The notes under the pieces are model-generated. The model was not told the DNA's origin. It saw only the letters and a program-made list of their open reading frames with translations, and did no database searches. Shown piece after piece: positions 8,510 to 16,289 of a DNA stretch of 64,000 nt; position 1 is the stretch's first letter; each line of letters starts with the position of its first letter. A program made the translations under genes and the position numbers. This stretch comes from Fen-330 sp050008465 (GTDB taxonomy: Bacteria; Acidobacteriota; Terriglobia; Bryobacterales; Bryobacteraceae): assembly GCA_050008465.1 (NCBI GenBank), contig JBEKMO010000015.1, positions 1 to 64,000 of the forward strand, read 5' to 3'.

Positions 8510-8934
8510 CCCAGCAGGCACTCCAGCACGACGCGCAAGGCGGCCGGGTCGGCTGCCCCCTCGATGCGCAACCGGCCCTTCGGCGGTTGCAGCTGGATCG
8601 TGCCCGGTGGAACTGTGGGCGCAACGGGCGAAGCCGCAACCGGTTGCGGATCGGAAACCGTCACCGGCACCAAGGCGGCTGTACCGGCGCTGTCGCCCAG
8701 CAGGCCGCGTTGATACAGCCGGCGCCAGGAGAACACCTGGTTGGCGTTAACACCGTGCGCCCGCGCCACGCGAGCGACCGACGCGCCCGGCGCAAACGTT
8801 TCTTCCACGATCCGCCGCCGCTCCAGGATCGAACGCCAGCGACGCTTCGGCGCCTCTGGCGGCACCGGCTCAATAGCTGCACGGATGGAAGTGCCCATCA
8901 GCTTCCTCGCGGAACACATGGTGTTCCACATCAA
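8506..8934 (-). CDS. tnpA: IS66 accessory protein TnpA
   Basis: A 142-residue helix-turn-helix protein of the IS3/IS66 Orf1 type. The core RWRSILERRRIVEETFAPGASVARVARAHGVNANQVFSWRRLY is the typical HTH (about residues 30-75). It binds DNA ends or helps assemble the transposition complex. The gene starts about 50 bp inside the element's right terminal repeat and is the first gene of the set. The C-terminal region is variable in the family. Confidence 0.92.
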   Translation of the reverse strand: MMWNTMCSARKLMGTSIRAAIEPVPPEAPKRRWRSILERRRIVEETFAPGASVARVARAHGVNANQVFSWRRLYQRGLLGDSAGTAALVPVTVSDPQPVAASPVAPTVPPGTIQLQPPKGRLRIEGAADPAALRVVLECLLG

Positions 8935-9026
8935 GGATGCCGGGCTACCGCGCCAGAGTCCAGACGGTCAAGACCGGACGCTTACCTTTGGCCCTGAGGC
9001 AAGAAGTTTGCGGGGTATTGAGGGAG

Positions 9027-9082
9027 CGCACACCGTGCGTCGAGTAGAGTCTCGACGCGGCACGCACGAGTGCGTGCGCCAC
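9027..9082. repeat. Double hairpin downstream of the gnd-kinase-phosphatase-ACT operon
   Basis: Two adjacent palindromes: CGTCGAG-TAGAGT-CTCGACG at 9038-9057 and GGCACGCAC-GAGT-GCGTGCGCC at 9059-9080. They sit just past the 3' end of the leftward operon (stop at 9093) and 42 bp from the IS66 target duplication. There is no T-run. They may act as a transcript end structure or be a degenerate palindromic repeat unit. Confidence 0.5.
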
Positions 9083-9092
9083 AGAAAATGGG

Positions 9093-9773
9093 CTAGAAGA
9101 CTCGGCGGGTGAGGCGGGCGACGTTGAACTTGGCGGTGTCGGCGACGGCCATGACTGCCATGACTCCCGCCTGCACGGGGTCGGTGACGACGAAATCGGC
9201 GGCATCGGGGACGCTGCCGGCCATGTTGAGGCTGATGACGAGCAGGCCCTCGGCGCGGACCTCGCGGACGGCCTTCTCGATCTCACCGCCCATGAGCGCG
9301 CCGGCCAGCACGAGCGCGCGGGCGCGGGGCAGACGGGCCACCGCGCGGACGGCGTCGGCCAGCGGCTGCTCGCCCACCAGCGGAATCGTATCCACGGAGA
9401 TGTGCTCGCCACGAATGTTGTGGCGGTCGGCCTCGGAGATCGCGCCGATGGCCACCTGGCCGACCTGCGCGCCACCGCCCATGATGATGATGCGCTTGCC
9501 GTAAATCTTCTGGAAGGTCTTGACCTGAAGCGCCTGGCGGACTACCGGCAGGCCCCGGATGTCCTCGACCAGCGGCGCGGCCTGCCCCGGCACATCGATC
9601 TCGAAGTAGATGCGGGCTTCCGGGGGACGGCTCTCGATGATCTCGACCAGCGTGATGTTGCCGTTGTGGCGGGCAATCGCGCCGGTGAGCTGGTGCAGGA
9701 CACCGGGGCCGGATTCGGCCCGCACCAGCAATCCGATCTGCGCGTTGGACGCGGAATCAGGCATCGACTTCAT
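9093..9773 (-). CDS. ACT domain-DUF5612 protein
   Basis: A 226-residue protein. The N-terminal 75 residues form an ACT ligand-binding domain (IGLLVRAESGPGVLHQLTGAIARHNGNITLVEI). The rest, starting at KRIIIMGGGAQVGQVAIGAISEADRHNIRGEHISVDTIPLVGE, matches DUF5612, a family best known from methanogens and of unknown biochemical role. The glycine-rich GGGAQVGQVA loop suggests a nucleotide or phosphate site. It is the last gene of a leftward operon and overlaps the KdsC-like phosphatase gene by 17 bp. The context suggests it senses a small metabolite and tunes sugar-phosphate flux, which is inference. Confidence 0.75.
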   Translation of the reverse strand: MKSMPDSASNAQIGLLVRAESGPGVLHQLTGAIARHNGNITLVEIIESRPPEARIYFEIDVPGQAAPLVEDIRGLPVVRQALQVKTFQKIYGKRIIIMGGGAQVGQVAIGAISEADRHNIRGEHISVDTIPLVGEQPLADAVRAVARLPRARALVLAGALMGGEIEKAVREVRAEGLLVISLNMAGSVPDAADFVVTDPVQAGVMAVMAVADTAKFNVARLTRRVF

Positions 9774-10302
9774 ACTTGCGGAGAAGCTCTTCCCAGTGTC
9801 CCTGCGCCTGGAGGAGAAGCTCGCAGACTTCGCGAACCGCGCCCCGGCCGCCTTCAGCGGCGGTCACCAAGTGCGCGCAGCGCTTGACTTCGGGCCGCGC
9901 ATTGGCCGTAGCGATGGCGAAACCCACCCGGCGCATGATGACGACGTCGGTCAGATCGTCGCCGACGTAGGCGACCGCGCCGGGCGTCAGGCCGGAGGCC
10001 GCCAGGATCTCCTCAAACAGCGGGGCCTTCTCGATGTGGCCCTGGTAGACGTACTCGACGTGGCACTGGCGGCAGCGCTCCGCGGTGGCCGGCGAGACGC
10101 GCCCGCTGATGACTCCGGTGCGGATGCCCTTCCAGTGAAGCCATTGGAGCGCGATGCCGTCCTGGGTGTCGAAGGCCTTGGTCTCGACCATTTTCCCGGA
10201 CGGATCGGGGACGTTGTAGAGCTTGCCGTCGGTCAGCACGCCGTCGACATCCATCAGGAGAAGCTTGATGCCGGCGGCCAATTCGGTGATGGAGGTTGCC
10301 AC
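9757..10302 (-). CDS. KdsC-like HAD phosphatase
   Basis: A 181-residue HAD-superfamily hydrolase of the KdsC (3-deoxy-manno-octulosonate-8-phosphatase) type. The catalytic loop is DVDGVLTDG (Asp18 nucleophile, Asp20 acid/base). Further motifs are the Ser in VISGR, the Lys in HIEKAPLF and YVGDDLTD. The small cap-less C0 form and length fit KdsC. It lies 12 bp after a PfkB kinase and overlaps the ACT-DUF5612 gene. With no KDO genes nearby, the real substrate could be another phosphorylated sugar acid made by the adjacent kinase or dehydrogenase. Confidence 0.85.
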   Translation of the reverse strand: MATSITELAAGIKLLLMDVDGVLTDGKLYNVPDPSGKMVETKAFDTQDGIALQWLHWKGIRTGVISGRVSPATAERCRQCHVEYVYQGHIEKAPLFEEILAASGLTPGAVAYVGDDLTDVVIMRRVGFAIATANARPEVKRCAHLVTAAEGGRGAVREVCELLLQAQGHWEELLRKYEVDA

Positions 10303-10314
10303 GTCTCTTGTAGG

Positions 10315-11388
10315 TTAGCGCGAAATGCGCGCCGAACCGAAGGAGCGCACCTGCTCGAGGGTCACCATGGTGGTGTCGCCGGGGGTGGTGGTCAGCAGCG
10401 CGCCATGCGCCCAGCCGAGCCGGACCGCCTCCTGCGGCTCCTCGCCGGTGAGCAAGCCGTAGATGAAGCCGGAGGCGAAGCCGTCGCCGCCGCCGACGCG
10501 ATCGCAGATGTCGAGCTGGCCGGCTGGGGCGATGTAGGTCTGGCCGTCGATCCAGGCCACCGCGCTCCAACTGTGGCAGGCGGTGGAGTGCACCTCGCGG
10601 AGGGTGGTGGCGACGATCTTGACCTTAGGGAACTTCCGGACTACGTTGCCGATCATCCCGAAGAAGACCGCCGGATCGAGCTTGGATTTCTTCTGGACGT
10701 CGGGACCGGGGATGCCGAGGCCGTTTTGCAGGTCTTCCTCGTTGCCGATCACGACATCGACATTCTCGACGATGCGGCCGATGATTTCGGCCGCCTTCTG
10801 GGCGCCGCCCCAGATGTTCCAGAGCTTCTCGCGGTAGTTCAGGTCGAAGGAGATCACCGCGCCGGCAGCCTTGGCGGCCTGCATGCCCTCGATGATCACC
10901 TCGCCGGTGGTTGCCGAGAGGGCCGCGAAGATGCCGCCGCTGTGGAACCAGCGGACGCCGCCGGCGAAAATGGAATTCCAGTCGAAGTCGCCCGGCTTGA
11001 GGAGCCCCCCGGCCTCGTTCGAGCGGTTGTAGAAGACCACCGGACCGCGCACGCCGTAACCGCGGTCGCTGTAAACGGTGGCCATGTTGGGCCCGTTGAC
11101 GCCGTTGTGCTTGAAGCGCTTGTAGAAGGGCTTCACGCCCATGGCACGCACGCGCTCGGCGATCAGATCGCCGATGGGGTAATCGACCATGGCGGTGGCG
11201 ACGCCGGTCTGGAGCCGGAAGCAGTCCGCCAGGTTGGCGGCGACGTTGAATTCACCGCCGCTGACGTGGATCTTGCACTCGGTCGCCTTGCGGAAGGGGA
11301 TGATTCCCGGGTCCAGGCGGTGGACCAGAGCGCCGATGGAGACGAAGTCGAGGGCGCCTTGCGGAGCGATGTTGAGACCGTATTTCAT
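10315..11388 (-). CDS. PfkB-family sugar kinase (2-keto-3-deoxygluconate kinase-like)
   Basis: A 357-residue ribokinase-fold kinase. The N-terminal sugar-binding signature is GGEFNVAANLADCFRLQTG. The C-terminal PfkB signature is DRVGGGDGFASGFIYGLLTG, with the catalytic Asp in GGGD. The overall pattern is closest to 2-dehydro-3-deoxygluconate kinases. The ATG at 11388 is preferred over an upstream TTG because GGAGA sits about nine bases before it. It is the second gene of the leftward operon after 6-phosphogluconate dehydrogenase. The 188-bp gap between them holds two copies of the 60-bp palindromic repeat. Confidence 0.85.
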   Translation of the reverse strand: MKYGLNIAPQGALDFVSIGALVHRLDPGIIPFRKATECKIHVSGGEFNVAANLADCFRLQTGVATAMVDYPIGDLIAERVRAMGVKPFYKRFKHNGVNGPNMATVYSDRGYGVRGPVVFYNRSNEAGGLLKPGDFDWNSIFAGGVRWFHSGGIFAALSATTGEVIIEGMQAAKAAGAVISFDLNYREKLWNIWGGAQKAAEIIGRIVENVDVVIGNEEDLQNGLGIPGPDVQKKSKLDPAVFFGMIGNVVRKFPKVKIVATTLREVHSTACHSWSAVAWIDGQTYIAPAGQLDICDRVGGGDGFASGFIYGLLTGEEPQEAVRLGWAHGALLTTTPGDTTMVTLEQVRSFGSARISR

Positions 11389-11427
11389 GGAGTTCTCCAA
11401 AGTAATGATTCAGTTCTTGCCCGGGGG

Positions 11428-11487
11428 GCAACCGGGGACAGCCTGGGCCGTCCCCACAGCGGACGGCCGAGGCAGTCCCTCGGTTGC
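11428..11487. repeat. 60-bp palindromic repeat, family A, copy 1
   Basis: The unit begins GCAACCGGGGACAGCCTGGG and ends CCGAGGCAGTCCCTCGGTTGC. The two halves are near-perfect inverted complements around CCCACAG, so the unit can fold into one long hairpin. Copies lie at 11503-11562 and 19797-19856. Here it sits between gnd and the sugar kinase. Confidence 0.9.
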
Positions 11488-11502
11488 AGGCAGCGCAGGC
11501 GG

Positions 11503-11562
11503 GCAACCGGGGACAGCCCGAGCCGTCCCAACGGCGGACGGCCTAGGCAGTCCCTCGGTTGC
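11503..11562. repeat. 60-bp palindromic repeat, family A, copy 2
   Basis: The same unit as at 11428-11487, in the same orientation, 15 bp further on, with a few substitutions (for example GACAGCCCGAGCCGTCCCAA). It ends 14 bp from the gnd stop codon. Two tandem hairpins in an operon spacer could stabilise the upstream gnd message or reduce read-through into the kinase gene. Confidence 0.9.
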
Positions 11563-11576
11563 GGAGGCACCATTTT

Positions 11577-12995
11577 TCAGCAGCCTCCCAGCCAGTTGGT
11601 GTGGAACTTCTGGCCGGCGGGCTTGTCGAGCCGCTCGTAGGTGTGCGCGCCGAAGTAGTCGCGCTGGGCTTGCAGCAGATTCGCGGGCATGCGTTCGCGG
11701 CGATAGGCGTCGATGTAGTTCAACGAGGCCGCGAGCGCCAGGACTGGCACGCCGAGCCTCGGCGCTTCCATCACGATGGCGCGCAGCCAGACCTGCAAGC
11801 CGTTCACGAGCTCGCTGAAGCCAGGATCAACCAGCAGGTTGACCAGGCCGGGACTAGCCGCGAAGGCCTGCTTGATGGGCTCGAGCAGCCGGGCGCGGAT
11901 GATGCAGCCGCCCTTCCAGGTGCGGGCGATCTCGGAGAAGTGCAGGTCGTAGCCGTACTCCTTGGAGGCCTCGCGCATAAGGGCGAATCCCTGCGCGTAA
12001 CAGGTCACGATCGCCAGGCGCAAGGCCTGGCGCAACGTCTCGATGAAGGCTTCCGGATCGCCCTCGTGCTTCGCGACCGGCCCGCGGAGGATCTTCGCGG
12101 CGGCGATGCGCTCGTTTCTGGCGCCGGAGAGGATGCGCCCTTCCAGCGCTGCGTTGATCGTGGGGATGGCGACGCCGAGGTCGAGGGCGTTCTGCGAGGC
12201 CCACTTTCCGGTGCCCTTCTGGCCGGCCTTATCGACGATGATGTCGACGGTGGGCTGGCCGGTCTCCGGATCGGTGTGCGCGAGAACCGCGGCGGTGATC
12301 TCGATGAGGTAGGAATTCAGCTCGGTCTGGTTCCAGGCGGCGAAGATCTTGCCGATCTCGGGGGCGGAGAGGCCGAGCGCCGACTTCAGGATGTCGTAGA
12401 CCTCCGAGATCAGCTCCATGATGCCGTACTCGATGCCGTTGTGCACCATCTTGACGTAGTGCCCGGCGCCGCCCTTGCCGATGTAGGCGCAGCAGGGACC
12501 GTCGTCGGTCTTGGCGGCGATGGCGGTGAGGATCGGCTCGACCTTGCGATAAGCCTCTTCCGGACCGCCCGGCATGATGGAGGGGCCAAGCAGCGCGCCC
12601 TCTTCGCCGCCGCTCACGCCCGTGCCGATGTAGAGGATGCCGGCCGGTTCGAGTTCCTTGCCGCGGCGGTCGGTGTCCGGGAAGAAGGAGTTGCCGCCGT
12701 CGATGAGAATGTCGCCCGGCGCCAGGTGGGGCTTGAGATCCTGGATGACGGCATCGACCGGGCTGCCGGCGGGGACCATGATCAGAATCCGGCGCGGGGT
12801 TTCGAGCGCCGCGGCGAGTTCCAGGAGCGAGCCGGCAGTCGCCATCTTCTTACCGGCCCACTTACGTTCGGCGGCGCGGGCTTTCTCCGGGTCGAGGTCG
12901 AAGCCCGCCACCGTGAATCCTCTGCTCTCGATGTTCAGGGCGAGGTTCTGGCCCATGACTCCCAAGCCGACCACGCCGAAGTTGTACTGGCTCAT
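11577..12995 (-). CDS. gnd: 6-phosphogluconate dehydrogenase, decarboxylating
   Basis: A 472-residue enzyme converting 6-phosphogluconate to ribulose-5-phosphate with NADP+, in the oxidative pentose phosphate pathway. It has the Rossmann motif GVVGLGVMGQNLALNIESRG, the substrate-binding VSGGEEGALLGPSIMPGG, and the active-site block GAGHYVKMVHNGIEYG with catalytic Lys and Asn. The all-helical C-terminal domain ends in FHTNWLGG. Its length is that of the long homodimeric form. The start at 12995 (MSQYNFG) is set by a GGGGAGAA ribosome site upstream; the open frame extends further without conservation. It heads the leftward operon with the PfkB kinase, KdsC-like phosphatase and ACT-DUF5612 gene. 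Confidence 0.97.
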   Translation of the reverse strand: MSQYNFGVVGLGVMGQNLALNIESRGFTVAGFDLDPEKARAAERKWAGKKMATAGSLLELAAALETPRRILIMVPAGSPVDAVIQDLKPHLAPGDILIDGGNSFFPDTDRRGKELEPAGILYIGTGVSGGEEGALLGPSIMPGGPEEAYRKVEPILTAIAAKTDDGPCCAYIGKGGAGHYVKMVHNGIEYGIMELISEVYDILKSALGLSAPEIGKIFAAWNQTELNSYLIEITAAVLAHTDPETGQPTVDIIVDKAGQKGTGKWASQNALDLGVAIPTINAALEGRILSGARNERIAAAKILRGPVAKHEGDPEAFIETLRQALRLAIVTCYAQGFALMREASKEYGYDLHFSEIARTWKGGCIIRARLLEPIKQAFAASPGLVNLLVDPGFSELVNGLQVWLRAIVMEAPRLGVPVLALAASLNYIDAYRRERMPANLLQAQRDYFGAHTYERLDKPAGQKFHTNWLGGC

Positions 12996-13189
12996 CGTGT
13001 TCTCCCCATGCAGTTCGGACCGTTGGTCTACGGCCGGCAGTGTGTTGCTGAACCTCACAGGATAGCACCGCGCGGCAGCCACGATGGCGGCCTGGAATCT
13101 AAGCTGGAATCTAAGCGGTGAGGTGCCGCGACGCGTCCGTGACAAATGGGTGGAACCCGCCGTTGCGCCGTTGATGCTGCTTGAGAGCG

Positions 13190-14095
13190 CTATTTGCCGG
13201 GCGCCGGGCGGTTCCATTGATCGCCGCCGCGGAGTACTGTCAAGGCCGTGACCTCGGAGTTTTCCGGGAGCAGGGTGAGCACCATCGAGCCATCCAATGC
13301 ATGCTGGTAATTGATAAAGCGGTAGCGCAGCACGTGGCTGTGCCCTTTGAAGAAAGCCAGGTCTGCGCGCAACTCGACGACGCCGGATTCCTGGTCGCGC
13401 GCGGTGCGGCCATTGACCATGCCGGCCATTTCGTAGGTAAAGCTGCCGTCGTTGGCAATCGTGTACCCGGCGCCATAGAAGGCGCTGGCGTTGCTTTCAT
13501 ATCGTCCTGTCTGCCGGTTATAGAAATCGTAACTACTCGCCGCGCCATGTTTCCAGTGCCCCACCAAGTCGGCGAGGGTGATGGCGCTTTTCAGCGGCTG
13601 CGCCGTGAGCGGGGCCAGGCGGACGCTGCCAATGAAGGCCAGTGCGATGTGCTCCATCGCGTTGAGCACCTGGCGATTCTGGCTCACAGCCACCACGGGA
13701 ATGAAGCTCTTCCCAGTTTCCAGCGCGTACAAGCGGGTGTAAGTGGAGCCGTTCACGCTGGAGTCGTCGGCCCGACGGCCGGGATATCCCACCGAATGGC
13801 TGATGTCATAGTAGGGGAGGGGCGGCATCCCCTGGTAGTCGTTTCCCGCCAGCACAATCCGCGTCCAGGCCGCCTTCACATCACTGGAGGGGTCGCCGCT
13901 GGAAGCCATGGGCGTGTACACGGCCATGAGCCAGTAGTTCTGGCCGGAAGTCTTGACCACCGCCCCGAGGTCGGCGCCGCGTTTGTATGTCCAACCGTCG
14001 GGAACCGCGAAAGACACATCGCCCAAGGTTTGCACTTGAGCGAATGCGGTCAGCGGAGAGAGGCAGAGAAGGAGCGGAAGAGCAAACCGGCCCAT
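13190..14095 (-). CDS. Secreted protein of unknown function
   Basis: A 301-residue protein with a clear signal peptide (MGRFALPLLLCLSPLTAFAQ). The mature chain has a first half starting VSFAVPDGWTYKRGADLGAVVKTSG and a second half with LVGHWKHGAASSYDFYNRQTGRY and GYTIANDGSFTYEMAGMVNG. The second half reads like a lipocalin-type or 'GxW' beta-barrel module found in many secreted proteins. There are no catalytic motifs. It stands alone, and its product is probably periplasmic. Confidence 0.75.
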   Translation of the reverse strand: MGRFALPLLLCLSPLTAFAQVQTLGDVSFAVPDGWTYKRGADLGAVVKTSGQNYWLMAVYTPMASSGDPSSDVKAAWTRIVLAGNDYQGMPPLPYYDISHSVGYPGRRADDSSVNGSTYTRLYALETGKSFIPVVAVSQNRQVLNAMEHIALAFIGSVRLAPLTAQPLKSAITLADLVGHWKHGAASSYDFYNRQTGRYESNASAFYGAGYTIANDGSFTYEMAGMVNGRTARDQESGVVELRADLAFFKGHSHVLRYRFINYQHALDGSMVLTLLPENSEVTALTVLRGGDQWNRPAPGK

Positions 14096-14345
14096 CAGAA
14101 CGTCCTCGTTTCTGTGATTAGGTCCCAGTCGTCGTTAACCCAGCTTAGCATCAGTATACAGCAAGCCGCCGACCGCTGGCGACCTTTTCAGGGCTGCTTT
14201 CCAGCACGGTCAAGCGGTTCGGAATCACCGTCAGTTGTTGATGTCTTGGGGTTTCAAGAGAACCCCATCTGGGATGGAGCAGGCCACTTTCGCCTGTTTT
14301 CGCCTCTTCGATGTTCCCCTGTCGTTCCCATGGTCCGGCGCTGAT

Positions 14346-14366
14346 GTGGTATAACTGTCATACCAC
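14346..14366. promoter_or_regulatory. Operator/promoter of the BrnT-BrnA module
   Basis: A perfect inverted repeat GTGGTAT-N7-ATACCAC ends six bases before the toxin ATG. Its left arm runs into TATAAC (14350-14355), a good -10 candidate. A repressor bound here would block RNA polymerase. BrnA antitoxins are known ribbon-helix-helix autorepressors of brnTA operons, so this is the expected site. No consensus -35 element was found. Confidence 0.7.
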
Positions 14367-14372
14367 CCTGCA

Positions 14373-14651
14373 ATGCGATTCCGGTTCAGCCAGGCCAAGA
14401 GCCAGTCGCTGAGGCGCAACCCGAGGCGAGGCGTCGGCTTCGAGGAGGCGCAAGAGGTCTTCACGCGCCCGTATTACCAAGACCGGCGCTCGGACGACCC
14501 GGAACAGTACCGCGCGATCGGATGGGTCCAGAATCGCTTGTTCACGGTGATCTTTGAGATCAGGGAAGACAACCTCGGCGAATACTGCCACCTGGTGACG
14601 CTGTGGCGCTCGACGCGGGAGGAGCGGGAGTTATATGAAGCCAACTCGTGA
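14373..14651 (+). CDS. brnT: BrnT-family ribonuclease toxin
   Basis: A 92-residue type II toxin of the BrnT family (RelE-like fold). Visible family features are the N-terminal FxFSxxKSQSLRRNPRRGVGFEEAQEVF, the DPEQYRAIGWVQNRLFTVIFEIRED core and the C-terminal LVTLWRSTREERELYE, which corresponds to the usual RIISARxAxxxERxxY end. BrnT cleaves RNA and arrests growth under stress. The Ser/Ala positions of the C-terminal motif differ somewhat from the classical form. It overlaps the antitoxin gene by 17 bp. Confidence 0.85.
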   Translation: MRFRFSQAKSQSLRRNPRRGVGFEEAQEVFTRPYYQDRRSDDPEQYRAIGWVQNRLFTVIFEIREDNLGEYCHLVTLWRSTREERELYEANS

Positions 14652-14910
14652 AAGCAAGAAGGCCCCTTCGGCCGAATCCATCGCCCGAATGGCCGACCGG
14701 GGCGAAGACGTATCGCGTTTCTTCACGAACCGCGGCAAGATGATGCGCCCCATTCAGCGGGTCAACGTGGATTTCACGGCCTCGATGCTCCAGGAACTCG
14801 ACCAGGCGGCGGCGGAGTTGAACGTGAGCCGCCAGGCCGTGATCAAGGCGTTCGTCCGCCAGGCGCTGGACCAGCACCACCTGGCGCAGGGCGCACGGAA
14901 GGCCAGTTGA
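14635..14910 (+). CDS. brnA: BrnA-like ribbon-helix-helix antitoxin
   Basis: A 91-residue protein. The C-terminal half RVNVDFTASMLQELDQAAAELNVSRQAVIKAFVRQAL is a ribbon-helix-helix DNA-binding domain. The N-terminal part with DRGEDVSRFFTNRGKM is the toxin-neutralising region typical of BrnA/CopG antitoxins partnered with BrnT. It starts inside the toxin gene, so the two products are co-translated. It should bind the palindrome at 14346-14366 and repress its own operon. Confidence 0.85.
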   Translation: MKPTRESKKAPSAESIARMADRGEDVSRFFTNRGKMMRPIQRVNVDFTASMLQELDQAAAELNVSRQAVIKAFVRQALDQHHLAQGARKAS

Positions 14911-14990
14911 TGCCGTAATCGGGTCCGCTCGAATCGAAGATATCAGCCCCCTGTCTCTGTTCCTATCACCCGACTCGTTTGAGAAGTATA

Positions 14991-15842
14991 ATGAACGGTG
15001 CCTCCCGTATGACGCCCCAGGACTCACGGTCCGATGAGCAGTCGCAGATCCACCGCTGGCGCGGACCTTTGGCTTGGTTCGCCAAATGGCCATGGCTTGG
15101 ATTAGTCGCGAGCATCTGTAGCATCATCAGCGTCCCGCTCGGCGTCTATTTTTACTCGGGTTCGCAGCGAACCCGCCAACTGGCATTTGCCGTGAATCCC
15201 GTGCAGACCATCGTAGTCAGCGCGGGCCGGACTTCCGCGATCCGGGTTCTGTCGGAAAACATGGAAATCAAGTCGGACGTCATCGCCGAGCAACTGGTCA
15301 TCTGGAACAGTGGCACAGAGTCGATCCGCCCCGAGCACGTCCTCGATCCGATCACGATATCCACCCGACCGCGCGCGCCCATTCTCGAGGTCACGATCCC
15401 CAGGAGAACACGAGATCTCACCGGGTTCACGGTCGACGACTCGGAGCGTTCCAGCGGCAGGGTTGGCTTGAAATGGAAGATCCTCGAGAAGAATGACGGC
15501 GCTATGGTTCAGGTGATCCACGCCGGGCCCCCAACCACCGAGCTACTGGTTGGCGGCGCAGTGGAAGGGCAACGGGCGATAGACCGCGTCGTGCTCACTC
15601 GTTCACGGGAGACTCCGCGCGTGGTCTCGCGCAGAAGTGAGATAGTTGTCATGGTTCTTTTCGGCGTGACGTTCGCGGTCGCGTTGCTGGATATCGTGCT
15701 AACGTTTCGGACGCGCCCCGAAAAACCACTTAGGCTGCGTACCCACCTGTACATAGTTCTGGTGCTGTTTGGCATCGCTGGCGTCCTGCTTGGGCTGAGC
15801 ATGGCCGGCGTCTGGGGACCATCGATGCCGTTCCGCTTCTAG
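14991..15842 (+). CDS. Membrane-anchored protein of unknown function
   Basis: A protein of about 283 residues with one transmembrane segment near the N-terminus (WPWLGLVASICSIISVPLGVYF) and two near the C-terminus (VVMVLFGVTFAVALLDIVL and LYIVLVLFGIAGVLLGLSM). About 140 residues between them include beta-rich stretches (QLAFAVNPVQTIVV, IAEQLVIWNSGTESI). It resembles uncharacterised proteins with a periplasmic or cytosolic beta domain between membrane helices; no family was recognised. The ATG at 14991 is the best start; a TTG upstream (14979) and an ATG at 15009 are alternatives. Confidence 0.6.
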   Translation: MNGASRMTPQDSRSDEQSQIHRWRGPLAWFAKWPWLGLVASICSIISVPLGVYFYSGSQRTRQLAFAVNPVQTIVVSAGRTSAIRVLSENMEIKSDVIAEQLVIWNSGTESIRPEHVLDPITISTRPRAPILEVTIPRRTRDLTGFTVDDSERSSGRVGLKWKILEKNDGAMVQVIHAGPPTTELLVGGAVEGQRAIDRVVLTRSRETPRVVSRRSEIVVMVLFGVTFAVALLDIVLTFRTRPEKPLRLRTHLYIVLVLFGIAGVLLGLSMAGVWGPSMPFRF

Positions 15843-16289
15843 CATGCCGGCTTGCGGCGCTGTCTGGCGGGATCTGCCCGGGCAACGACCGCTCCGCGGG
15901 CGGGAACCGAGGGGCCGAGCCATGCACGGCATCGGGTGGCCGCTGGGGGCGCTGAACGGCCCGGCGCCGACAGCGCGCGAAGTGAGCTCTCCACCACCGC
16001 CAGTCTCACCAGCCGCGGCTTTCCATCTCCCGCCTTTCCTCCGCCTTACCGTTCCCCACTCGCCTCACCACCGCCCCCGAGGGTCCACTAATGAGGCAGC
16101 CGTGTTCTGCTGCGTTCCATGATGTCGCGTCCGGCTCGTGCCCGTGCCGCTCCCAGACAGGACTCCGGAATCCCCACCCCTAAAGACTAAAAAGCGCGAA
16201 GCATGGCCGACCTGGAGGTCGGCCGCGGACCTGGAGGTCCGCCCTACGGGGGATCGGTGGGATCGGTGGTTAGACCGTACAATAGGGGC
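15843..16289. other. Intergenic region before tilS, with repeat B1
   Basis: About 450 bp without a convincing gene. Short frames on both strands are proline/arginine-rich and look like GC-driven noise. The only structured element is the double hairpin at 16205-16248. No clear -35/-10 pair for tilS was recognised. Confidence 0.5.
16205..16248. repeat. Double-hairpin repeat, family B, copy 1
   Basis: Two back-to-back palindromes, GGCCGACCTGGAGGTCGGCC followed by GCGGACCTGGAGGTCCGC, then a CCTACG tail. The same unit occurs at 26861-26904 and 36059-36103, and inverted at 61602-61645. It lies 41 bp upstream of the tilS start and would form two stacked hairpins in a transcript. Confidence 0.9.

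Larger units (their letters stand above)
5587..8985 (-). mobile_element. Complete IS66-family element with passenger gene
   Basis: Both ends are exact. A 13-bp perfect inverted repeat GTAAGCGTCCGGT sits at 5587-5599 and, inverted, at 8973-8985. It is flanked by the 8-bp direct repeat CTTTGGCC at 5579-5586 and 8986-8993. GTAA-type termini and 8-bp target duplications are characteristic of IS66. The element is 3399 bp, longer than a typical IS66 of roughly 2.5 kb. It contains tnpA, tnpB and tnpC on the minus strand, followed by about 960 bp of extra DNA holding a convergent gene for a secreted LPPGL-repeat protein. The perfect target duplication and intact frames suggest a recent insertion. Confidence 0.93.

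Noticed and set aside
11428..11562. CRISPR-like array
   Set aside because: There are only two adjacent units, each a 60-bp palindrome with a 15-bp gap, and no cas genes; a dispersed palindromic repeat, not a CRISPR.
9610..11640. 676-codon plus-strand frame across the sugar-phosphate operon
   Set aside because: It is antisense to three well-supported genes, has low-complexity Ala/Asp/Gly-rich content and no recognisable domain; a GC-driven shadow.
15843..16122. 92-codon frame after the membrane protein gene
   Set aside because: It is proline/arginine-rich, with no start signal or conserved motif; treated as non-coding.
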